Under the pieces are notes generated by a model that did no database searches, had not been told where the DNA came from, and worked only from the letters and a program-made list of their open reading frames with translations. Below, piece by piece: positions 54,142 to 64,000 of a stretch of DNA of 64,000 bases. This DNA comes from Piromyces finnis (taxonomy: Eukaryota; Neocallimastigomycota; Neocallimastigomycetes; Neocallimastigales; Neocallimastigaceae): assembly GCA_002104945.1 (NCBI GenBank), contig MCFH01000024.1, forward strand, positions 248,001-312,000, written 5' to 3'. Every line of letters starts with the position of its first letter. The stretch's first letter is position 1. The translations under genes and the position numbers were made by a program.

Positions 54142-55368
54142 ATGGCATTACCAAAATATATACAGCAAAGTGTTTTCACTCCTTCTGAAATTGAATTTAT
54201 ATCAGAATATGAACAAATTACTATCCTTCCTTTGCAAAGAATGGAAGCAATTACTTTATTGGAAGTAAGATTAATATTTTATAATATTACTAATTATTAT
54301 TAAGAATATTAAAAAAAGATAAATAAGTTAAAATAAAACAATATAATTGAAATATGAAATTTCACAATTAATAAAGTATTTGATTAATATTTCAGGGAAC
54401 ATATGGACCATTCAGACCACCATTAACAATTAAAGTATATAAAAATTTCATTATATATATTGATTTAAAAAATTAAAAAATTATTTTTGATAATGAAATT
54501 CAAATTTTTATTTTTATTTTATGTTTTCAATTTATCATTTAAGGTACCGTTATGGTTAGCAGTAACTTTAAAAAAAAAACATAAATGTTCAATTCAACCA
54601 CCAAAATGGCTTAATATAGGTAAAAATATATATATATATATATATAATAAGAATAATTAAGAAAATAAATTTTAAAAAAGTATTATGAATATTTTGAAAT
54701 TAATTGTAAATTTTAATATAATTACAATTCACAAATAAAAATCTTTAATTTTCAAAGAAACATTAAAAAAAAAGAAACAAAGAGAAGAAGAAAATGAAAA
54801 AGAATTCAGTGATTTACCTACACATTATTTCGAAATTTCTTCAGTATTATTAGATAGGTAATATTATAAAAAAATTAATTTAAATAATATTTTAAATCAT
54901 TAATCAATTTATTAAATTATTTTTTAATTAATAGTGCTTCCGATGATATTCCATATTCAGACGAAATAAAAATTTTACTAAAAGATATTAGAGAAATAAG
55001 GAGACGAAAGACTAAAAAGGGTCTTGAACTTTTAAATTCAAATTATATTCAAGTAAGGATAATATATTTTACAGTTAAAACATTAAATATATATTTCAAT
55101 AGACCAATAAACAAATAAGAAATAAAATAAAATAGTATAAAAATAGAGAGAAAATAAGAAATATTAATTAATCATTAATTATATATATAATAAATGATTT
55201 GATTTTCTAAAGCTTGATAATTTAGGTTTAATGGAAATAAATGAAATTAGACCCTTCTTTTCAAAAGCTTTCAATGATATGAGAAAACTTGAAGAAATTT
55301 TACCTCGTTTTCAAGATAGCCAAGCATCCCAAACTTATAGTATGGCAAGCTCTTCAAATCGTTATTGA
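54142..55368 (+). CDS. PSF2: GINS complex subunit Psf2
   Basis: Subunit of the GINS tetramer, part of the CMG replicative helicase. Six exons, 54142-54264, 54396-54434, 54544-54619, 54758-54857, 54935-55052 and 55213-55368, give 203 residues, the usual Psf2 length. Diagnostic segments: FTPSEIEFISEYEQITILP at 12-30, EGTYGPFRPPLTIKVPLWLA, LKKKHKCSIQPPKWLN, FSDLPTHYFEISSVLLDSA and RRRKTKKGLELL, ending with the NEIRPFFSKAF helix. The order A-domain to B-domain is that of Psf2. Pol alpha lies upstream on the opposite strand, so two replication genes flank TRM5. Confidence 0.93.
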
Positions 55369-55831
55369 TTTTCATCTATTTATTTTACATCATTTATCCA
55401 TTTATTATAAATTATTTCCACAAAACCAAATTCATAATTATTAAATTATTTAAATTAAATAACACTAATTATTTTAATTGTGTGTAATATCTATCTTAAA
55501 AATATTATTAATTTAACAAATTAATAAATAAATTATAAATTAAAAGAATATAAATATAAAGTGTAAAACTCTTATAAACCTTTGATTTTTATATAATATT
55601 AATAAACTAGTGTTAAAATTTAAGTGAGTAAGAAAATCAATAAAAAAATTATTTGGTTATTTTAATTTTCTTTTTTTCTTTTTTCTTTCTTTTTTTTTTT
55701 TTTTTTTATTTAATTTAGTCCTTTTATTATTGAAAAATAATTTGATATAAAGATATTTTTATTATTGTTAATTTTTTTTTTTTTTTAAAAAAAATATCAT
55801 TATTCTTATTAATTATTTACATGTTAATTTT
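55369..55831. other. Convergent intergenic region
   Basis: 463 bp between the stop codons of PSF2 and the RPAP2-like gene, with long T tracts (55682-55707) and a T(n)A(n) palindrome at 55770-55794. No gene seen. Confidence 0.75.
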
Positions 55832-58482
55832 TCAATTGAATAGATTTACAAATTCATTTAATTGATAAGATGGTATATCAACAGCTTCCATCATTTGATT
55901 CCATTTCTCTTCTGTAATTTCTTCTTCTATTATTTTGATGCGTTTTGTAAGACTTTTTTTTTTTAAAAAAAAAATAAAAAAAAAAAAAGTAAAAATTAAA
56001 ATAAAAATCAATATCACTTTATTAAAATTGATGGTATATAATTTAAAATATAAATAATATAAACTTACGCTTTAAGAAATACAACTGTCAAAATCCAGTA
56101 TTCTACTGATGATAAAACAACCATAGTTTCACTTACAATAAGAGACTTTATTAATAAAATTAATTCATCTTCTATTGATAAGACAATTTCATGTTCCAAT
56201 TTTATAGATGAATAGCTAATATTAAATATAAGAATAAATGATTAATTATTTTATAATAGTATAAAACAACTATAAAAAATAAAACTTACGATTTCATAAT
56301 ATTTGTAATTAAAATGTCTTTTCTTGTATTCATAATTTCATCATCTACTAAAAGTAATTCATTTAATTCATCTTCATCAATTTTATTATTTAAAAACAAT
56401 TTTGTCTCCTTAGTTATCATGCTACTAATATTTGTCCAAATTTTTCCAAACAATGAAAGATTTGGTACAAGTTTTTTCTTTTGCTTCTTTTTAGCTTCTT
56501 CTTTGGTCATTTCAGTTATTTTAATAATTTTTTCTAAATCCTTATTCATTTCAAAAAGTGTTTTAATTTTCTTTTCTGGATCATTTTCTTTGCTATCTTT
56601 ATTTTCTGTATTAACAATTTCTTTATTTTCTTTAATTAAATCATTATTTTTTTCTAAATTTTCTGTTTTTTGTATTTCAGCATTGGATTCTTTTACTTCT
56701 TTTTTAACACTACTTTTTTCTATTACATCATAGCTATAAAATACATCTCCATTTTTTCCTTTCTTTTTATTGTTATTTCTTTTTCTACTACTTGCATGAT
56801 ATGCTTTGTTCATTTCTTCTTTAGTTTCTATTATTTTAATTGACGGATCTTCATTAAATCTAACTTTAAGATTTTCTTTAGATACTGAATTTGACTTTTT
56901 AAGAATTCCAACAGACTTTTTCCTTGAAAGTTTTTCATCCTTACTATTACTATTTTCGTCTAATATCTTTTCATTTTTACCATTAATGTCTAAATTATGA
57001 AGATTATCAGTAATTTCTTTTACATTATCAGTAATCTCATTTCTTTCTGTTTTATTTTTATCATTTAATAATTTCTTTTCTGCTAACTCCTTCTCTTTTT
57101 TTTGATTTCGTGAATATTGCTCATATAGTTCATTAAATTTATCAGCATCTTCTTTATTCATAATAACTGAAGATACAATTTTTTCTTTATTATTCTTTTT
57201 TTGCGAGTTTTTATTAGTACGATTTTCTTTATTACTTAAATTTAATGAAATATTTGAAGAAAGTATTTCTTTATCTAAAATAATGGTTGAAGGTTTACGA
57301 TTGTTCATTTGATCTGTATTTTGTGGTTTATATTGAAAACCTTCAATACTGTCATATTGAAATGATGATTTTTCAATAATAGGTTGAATTGCATTTGAGT
57401 TATTTTTATTATTTTCAAAATGCTCATGAATAACCAAATTCTGATTTAAGTTTGGTAATGATTTCATCATACTTTTAACATAAATGTCAATACTTCTTTC
57501 AGTAAAAGTATTTAATTTATCATTTTCTTTAGATATCCAGTTTCTATTTTACCAATTTAATATATATATTGCATAATTATAAATTTTGTGTTAAAGTTTA
57601 ATTAGTAATTTTGAATATACAACATTTTACTAGAGTTTCAATATTTTTAATATTAAAATAATAATATATATTATTAATAAACTTACTCAATGTTTACACC
57701 AAGTGGTATAACATCAGCTTCTTTAGTTCTATATTATAATATTATTATTTTTAAAATTGTAAATATATTAATTGGTTTTATTCCTATAATTTAATAATTT
57801 TCAAAAATCACATAAAAAATTACTTTTCTAAATTTCTTAAATATATTGGTTCATCAAGTAATTGAGAAGCAAAATATCTAGAAGATATCATACAGTCAGA
57901 CCCACAATATGATTTAAGTTCAGTGATGTCGAAAATTTTCTTTTTTGAACTTGATAATCTATATTTTCCTTTTAATTGCTTTTTAATTATTTAAATACAA
58001 TAAGTAATTAAATAAAAAAAAATAGAAAGAAAGAAAGAAATTTATAATTATTACTTGTGTCTTTTTACTACATAATGGATAACCACATATATTTAAAGAT
58101 TTTCTTTCTAATACAACTTCTTCATAATGAGCTGGTTGGAAATATTTTGACTAATTTATTTATTTTTTTTTTATGTAGATTCATTAATAAAATAATGATA
58201 AAAAAAAAGAAATGAAAAACATTAATAATTACTATAAATAGACACATTATTAATAATTTGATAAATTAAAATTACAATGTATTTCATATATTCAATTGTA
58301 ACAGGTGTTTCAAACATTTTTTCTTGTAATTCCATAATTGTTAGTTCCCATTTTGCTTTTTCAATAATTGAGGTCTTTTCAATTTGTTCTTTAGTTTTCT
58401 TCGAATGTTTTGGAACTTTAAGTCTATCACTACTCTTTTTAGCAACTTTTCTTATATTTGGTCTATTTTCATCAGATAACAT
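55832..58482 (-). CDS. RPAP2/Rtr1-like RNA polymerase II CTD phosphatase
   Basis: Family members bind Pol II, remove Ser5 phosphates from the CTD and aid polymerase assembly and import. Seven exons leftwards: 58482-58276, 58150-58055, 57978-57824, 57728-57687, 57543-56290, 56215-56069 and 55952-55832, giving 673 residues. The zinc module is near the N-terminus: SKYFQPAHYEEVVLERKSL, then ICGYPLC (C-x4-C) and KSYCGSDCMISSRYF (C-x3-C). These are followed by QLLDEPIYLRNLE, all typical of Rtr1/RPAP2. Exon 5 (418 codons) is a Lys/Asn/Glu-rich disordered linker with GILKKSNSVSKENLKVRF. The end is a helical region that includes SSVEYWILTVVFLKA, as in RPAP2 C-termini. Identification rests on the Cys module and flanks; the linker is uninformative. 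Confidence 0.87.
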
Positions 58483-59580
58483 TTTTGAATAATTCTTAAT
58501 TTAAAATTATCAATATTTTTAAATTCAAAAAAGTTTACTTTTTATACAACTTTATTTTTATATTTTTTCTTTAATAATAAAATTTAAAATATGAATGAGG
58601 AAAAAACTTTATATTAAATAAAAAGATAGCCAATATTATTTCTTTGCAATTAAATATATAAATATTAAAATATAAATAAATTATAAAAGAAAATTTTTAT
58701 AATTTATTTTCTTCTTCTTTTTTTTTTTTAAAAAAAAAATATTTATATTTCAAATTAATGGGTATTCTTTATAAAGTGAGGAACAATAATTTGATATAAA
58801 TTTCTATTATATCCAGTATTTGAGTTACTATTGAAAAGGTATATTTATCACGTATTTTCCTATTTATATTCTTTTGATAAATTGATTAAATATAAAAAGT
58901 ATATAATAATATTAAAAGCAATAGCAAATGCTCTATTATTTTTATTTAAAAAAAAAATAATAACAATTGACTTTAAAATTCTTTTTTTTTTTTTTTTTTT
59001 TTTATTAGGAAAACAGAAACATATAGAATTAATGGAATAATAAATGAAATTTTGCCTAAATTTGAATTAAAAAATTATTGTAATACCAAAATAACTTCAT
59101 TAAGAATATGATTTTTTTTGAATTATGATTGGATAAAATTTTTAAATTTTTGTTTCTATTTTTTTAAAAAAAAAATTAAATTTGAAACCTAACTTTATCG
59201 AAGACACAAAGAAAGTAAAATTATAGTACAAGAATTAATTATTTTAGTAAATTATTTAATTAAATAACTATTTTTAAATATTTAGTTATTTCTTTAAATA
59301 AAATAATATAAAATAAAAGAAAAGATAAATTAATTAAATATAAGTACTAAAACATAAATAAAATTTTATAAAAAAATAATAAAATATAGTCTTCATAAAC
59401 AATATACAATATATATAAAAAGAATATTGGAATTAATATTTTTGTTAAAATAAAAGCTTAATTTATTATTTCCTTTAATTTTTATATATATATACTTTTA
59501 AATATATCAATAATTTTTATATCTTTATAATATTTATAATAATAATAATAATAAATAATAATAATAATAATAATTCGAAA
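58483..59580. other. Divergent promoter region RPAP2-like / AIM24
   Basis: 1.1 kb AT-rich spacer. A T(11)A(10)-type palindrome at 58719-58739 lies about 240 bp from the RPAP2-like start, and AAT runs (59538-59573) immediately precede the AIM24 ATG. The open frame at 58831-59040 is Lys/Ile/Phe-rich and not credible as a gene. Confidence 0.7.
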
Positions 59581-62500
59581 ATGCTCTGTAAACTCTCAAT
59601 TTTAAATACTAAAACAAATAAATTATTAGTACTCAACAATACTTATATATCTACTAAACTATTTTCTACAATATCTTCAAAAGGAAGACCAACATGGAGA
59701 ATTACATACAATGAAGATGATGAAGAATCAGAATATAATGATATTAGTATTACCCAAAAGAGTTTTGGTAATGTAACATTAAATAATGTTACACCAAAAA
59801 AAGAAGAATTGAGTGTAAAGAGTTCAAATAATTTAAAAATTAAAAATATATCAAATTCTAATTCTAGAATTGAATTACCAAATAAAAATGTTGATAAAAA
59901 ACAAATAATTAATAAAGCAAAATCAACAAAACAAAAAGCAACATATAATAATCCAGAATTTGAAATTATAAAATCCACTAATTCAGGTAATTATTATTTT
60001 ATTATTTTATTAATTATATAAAAATTCTTAAACACTAATAGTGTTTCTATATAAAAACAATAAATAGAATCAATATTATTTGCAAAAATGAAAAAAAATT
60101 CAATGTTTTATGCAAAATATGGTACAGTTGTTGGTTTATCGTCAAAAGTCAGAATTGAATTATCCTATGAAGATAATACAGATGAAGTTTTAAAAGGTGG
60201 CAATGGTAGTGGGATTTTTGCATTTGAAAAGGTAATTTTTTTTTATTTCTATTTTATTTTTTATAAAATTCATTTATTAAAATGAATTAATTTTTTTAAA
60301 TAGGTATGGACAGAAAATAATTCAGGTCAAGTTTTATTAGTACCAGTAAAGGGTGATTTAATGTTAATAAATGTTAAAAAAGATAAAGAATATGTTGTAA
60401 AAGGAAAATCATTATTTGGAGCTGTTTCAAGTATTAGTGTCAATGATTATTATCATAATAACCATGTAAGTTAATATTTTTATATTTAGTACATTTTAAA
60501 TATTAAGTATAAAAAATGAAATATAATAAATATAATAAATAATAAATATTTTTTTTAAATTAATAGAAATTTGAAGGTGTCAAATATTTTATCGTTAAAG
60601 GAAAGGGTACAATTGCTATCGAAGGAGAAGGTGGTGTTTTAGAAATCACTTTAAATGAAGATGAACACTTTTTAGTAAAACCAAGGTTAATATACATAGT
60701 GAAATAGTGAAAATTAATTACTTTTAAAGTATTAGTATTAACAAATTATTATTATAATATATATTATGTATTAAATAGTACATTATTGGCTTTTGAATCT
60801 CAAATGTCAGTTAAACCAGTGTTGTCATCAGCATGTACTGAAGAAATTGAAGAAGATATACTAGAAAAACAAGATAATGATAGCTCTTTTTGGAAAAAAG
60901 CAAAAGGAATGATTGATAGAGCAAAAATATATGTTTCAGGAGATCAGCTCTTCTATCGTTTAAAAGGTCCAGGAAAATTTTATATTTCCACTAGAATACC
61001 ATCATTATCAGGATTACAAGCATTTAAATTAAATAATAAAGATAAAAAGAAAGCAAATAAAACCATACAAAAAAGAAATTATAGTACAAATTCAAAAAGA
61101 CCTCAAGCCTTAGATGAATATGAACCAGAACTAGAAAATGAAATTTCTTCATTACAAAAAAAATTAATGGAAAAAACATTAAATAATCAAATAAATAAGA
61201 AAATAAATAAGAAAAGTAAAACTCCATCGGTTTCTAAAAAGCAACCAAAAAATGATAGATACCCTGATACATCAAATCATTTTAATGAAGAAGAAGAAGA
61301 AAATGAAAACGAAAACGAAAACGAAATTACTGAAGAATCACCATCTTATCAATCAATAATAGATGAAAAAGCAGTTCTTTACAAAAGATCAGATAAAGTA
61401 AAAAGTCCAAAATCTTCAATGTTTTTTTCCTCAAGAGAAAGTACTGATGAAACAAATGTTGAAAAGTCTTTAATTAAAACTCCAAAGGTTAATACTATTG
61501 ATGTTTATTTAGATGAAGATATTGGTGAAGCCCTTATCAAAGAAACCAATAAAAATAAAAATAATAAATTTTCTTTAAGTTCACATCAAAATAAAAACTT
61601 AAAAACCATGATTAATAGTGAAGTGAAAGAAAATAAAGATAGAAAAATTAACACCATGTTGGAAAAGCGTACTGCTGAAATTAAGGCTGAAAAAAAAAGA
61701 AAAAGACAACAAGAATTAAATCCAAAAAGATATATAAATAAAGAAGAAGAAGATAATGATGAACAAGATATTGATGAAAAAGAAGAAGTTTTAGATGGAA
61801 ATGAAGAAAACTTTGAAGATGATGAAGATGAAATAATTGAAGAAGAAGTTGAAGAGGAGGAGGAAGAAGAAGAAATAATAGAAGAAGAAGAAGACCAACC
61901 TGAGCCAAAATCGAAAAAAGTTTATAGAAATAATCAAAAAAATCAAAATAAAAAAGTCATAAAAATTGAAAATGAACCAGAAGAAACTGAAAAAAAAGTT
62001 TGGGTAATGAAAGAAAATATTAAAGAAAATAAATTCTTTACCTTTGACGATAAAAATCCTATGACTATTCAAGCTATATCTAAAAATAAAAAATCAACCA
62101 AAGATTCAGACTCATCATTTAAATCTTCCTCTTTAAAGAAAAAATCCACCACAAAGAAATTGAAAAAGTCATCAAATCTTTCCAAGAAATCCCAATTAAA
62201 TACCAGAAATCTTAGAAGAAATAACAAGAATATTGAAAAAGATATTCCAAAGCAAAACCAACCAAAAAGTATGAATAAGGCAGCAGCAACAGCATCAAAC
62301 AAAGGTATTATTTCTTCTAAAAGAAAACCATCACAAAAAATAATTGTTAAAAAGAATAGCAATTATGAAAATAATTACTATGACAATGATGTAAATGATG
62401 ATGATGAAGAAATAATTGATGATAAATATGATAATGATGATGAAGTTGTTGAAGAAGAGATTGATGATGATGTCATTATTGATGATGATAATGCGGCAAA

Positions 62501-62687
62501 TGATGAAGAATTCGATGTTGTTGAAGAAGATGATGTTGAAGAAGATGAAGAAGAAAGCAATATTGTTGATGAAGATGATGTTGCTGAAGAAGATGACGAT
62601 AATGAAAATATAATAGATGAAAATGACGAAGAATATGTTGAAGATGAAGAAGAGGATAATGGTGAATATGTTGAAGATGAAGAATAA
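59581..62687 (+). CDS. AIM24-family protein with long acidic/basic low-complexity tail
   Basis: Five exons, 59581-59986, 60068-60231, 60304-60465, 60567-60685 and 60779-62687, give 919 residues. The first 35 residues are basic and hydroxylated (MLCKLSILNTKTNKLLVLNN, STKLFSTISSKGRP), like an organelle presequence. The AIM24 beta-fold spans about 130-410: MKKNSMFYAKYGTVVGLSSK, NSGQVLLVPVKGDLMLINV, VKYFIVKGKGTIAIEGEGG and HFLVKPSTLLAFESQMSV. Yeast Aim24 is a mitochondrial inner-membrane protein needed for MICOS integrity; bacterial homologues are uncharacterised. A tail of about 500 residues follows, with a Lys/Ser-rich core flanked by Glu and Asp runs (61742-61892 and 62391-62684). In a gut fungus the target would be the hydrogenosome; that is inference. 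The tail is lineage-specific. Confidence 0.86.
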
Positions 62688-63314
62688 TATATTTAGAATT
62701 TATAAAAAATTATAATAGAAAATTAATAGAAGTTGTAGTAAAAAATTTTTATTTATAGTTAAAAAAAAAAAATATATTATTATTAATAATATTATTAATA
62801 ATGCTAATAATAAATAATAAAAATAAAAAAATAATAATAATAAGCAACAATTTAATAAAGGAATAAAAAAATAAAAATAAAAATAAAATTACAGTTATAA
62901 AATTTATTCTGAATAAGTATCATTTTTCATTATCAAAAATTATATATACAATTTAAAAGTAAATATATTAATTCAGTTTATTGTACATTGTTTTATAAAG
63001 TTTTCTGTTTATTTATAAATAAAATTAAATAAAAAAGGTAATAACAATAGAAGTAAAAAGAGAATAATAATAAAAATAAGAAAAGAAAAAGGAGAAAAAA
63101 AAAAAAAAAAAATACAAAATAACTAGATTTTTATTTTATTTATTATATTTTATTTATAAATTTTTTATTATTATTACATTTAAGTGTTAAATAAAAAGAA
63201 AAAATATTAAAAATTAATATTTTAAAGTTCTAAATGATTCTTCAATATGTAGTTAATTTGAATGGATAGTTTAATTTATAATATTGTAGTTAATAATTAT
63301 ATTTAAAATAAAAT
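62688..63314. other. Convergent intergenic region
   Basis: 627 bp of A-rich and AAT-rich sequence between the AIM24 and WKF-domain stop codons. No gene or fold was recognised. Confidence 0.75.
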
Positions 63315-64000
63315 CTAACTAAGGATTTGCATAAGTCTAACAGCGCGTTTAAATCTTAATGATTCTTCATCAATATTTTCTTCTTCCATAATTTTTTTAG
63401 CTTGTTCAAGAGTTAACTAATTCATTTATTAATAATAATAATAGTAATTATGGAAAAAATGTTCATTATTATTTGTAAAAAAAGGTTTATTTTTAAAATA
63501 CTATTATCTATTATATTTATATTCAAAATATTATCATAAAAATATAAAATGTTTTTACAAAAAATATATATATATATATAAATAATGCTTACAGTTTTTG
63601 AATTTCCTTTTAAATCTTGTAAATATTCCAATGCAATTTCAAATAACTTTTCTGAAATAGCCTTTTCTGAATATATATGTTTAAGAATCCATGTTTGACG
63701 AATTTTTGAAAATTTCCATGATTCCTTAGAATGTTTCCAAAGAGATAAGTATGAAAAAGCTTGTTTAACTTGAGTTTCTGATACTATATAAAGAAATAAC
63801 AGATTTATATACAATATATATATAATAGGTATTAAATAATTATAATAAACATTATATAGAATTAGAATTAGGAAACTACTATTTAGTAGAAATCATGATT
63901 TAAATATTTAAAATTTAAACTTTACATTTTTCTTCTTCATCTTCTTTCTTATCTTCTTCCATTTTAGAGTCATTAATTTCGTTATTGTTTTCTTCTTCTC
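63315..64000 (-). CDS. WKF-domain protein, C7orf50-like (5' end outside window)
   Basis: Three exons read leftwards from the edge: 64000-63926 (partial), 63783-63593 and 63416-63315, phases closing. The exposed N-terminal piece is acidic (EEENNNEINDSKMEEDKKED). The middle exon carries the WKF domain: QAFSYLSLWKHSKESWKFSK, IRQTWILKHIYSE, FEIALEYLQDLKGN. The end LTLEQAKKIMEEE and RFKRAVRLMQIL is also conserved with human C7orf50-type proteins. That family is poorly characterised and mostly nucleolar in animals. No molecular function is assigned. Confidence 0.78.

Noticed and set aside
62069-62613. Antisense and alternate-frame open frames over the AIM24 tail (Ser/Leu/Phe- or Met/Lys-rich)
   Set aside because: They are shadows of the GAA/GAT-rich coding repeat of the AIM24 gene.

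Overview
The window is 64 kb of extremely AT-rich eukaryotic DNA. It is full of homopolymer A and T runs and of AAT, TTTA and TTTG microsatellites. Genes are protein-coding, use the standard code, and most carry many short GT...AG introns. The base composition, Asn/Lys-rich low-complexity proteins and a seven-helix receptor fused to an RGS domain fit an anaerobic gut fungus (Neocallimastigomycota). That assignment is inference; no rRNA or mitochondrial marker is present. Exon-intron models were built by hand from splice signals, reading phase and family conservation, and nearly all models close in frame.

Layout: possible tail of an upstream gene (1-114, +); PP2C phosphatase (269-2183, +); a low-complexity spacer; 7TM-RGS receptor (4568-7763, -); a 5.6 kb gene desert; PCID2/Csn12/Thp1 PCI protein (13344-15769, +); GT32 glycosyltransferase-like secretory protein (17666-19036, +); CDK-like kinase with a 700-residue low-complexity tail (20004-23972, -); LENG8/Thp3 SAC3-family protein (25714 to about 28461 or beyond, -); GapN-like aldehyde dehydrogenase (29457-31676, +); an intergenic stretch with a box C/D snoRNA resembling U24 and a second structured RNA candidate; insulin-degrading-enzyme-type M16 metallopeptidase with 26 exons (33016-38435, +); an intronless Lys/Gln-rich orphan (39356-40342, +); intronless SMG9 (40736-42217, -); DNA polymerase alpha catalytic subunit with 24 exons (43369-50202, -); TRM5 tRNA m1G37 methyltransferase (51088-53547, +); GINS subunit PSF2 (54142-55368, +); RPAP2/Rtr1 CTD phosphatase (55832-58482, -); AIM24-family protein with a long acidic tail (59581-62687, +); and a WKF-domain protein cut by the window end (63315->64000, -).

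The genes do not form one pathway. They sample core nuclear machinery: replication (Pol alpha, PSF2), Pol II and mRNA metabolism (RPAP2, LENG8, PCID2, SMG9, CDK-like), and tRNA and rRNA modification (TRM5, U24-like snoRNA). Signalling genes (7TM-RGS, PP2C) and two proteins with organelle-like presequences (GapN-like ALDH, AIM24) are also present. In a gut fungus those two would be candidates for the hydrogenosome. No transposon, CRISPR array, tRNA or rRNA was seen. The most unusual non-coding signals are the U24-like snoRNA, a pseudoknot-capable RNA fold 240 bp downstream of it, and recurrent T(n)A(n) palindromes directly upstream of start codons. The M16 peptidase gene carries an apparent 1-nt homopolymer discontinuity.
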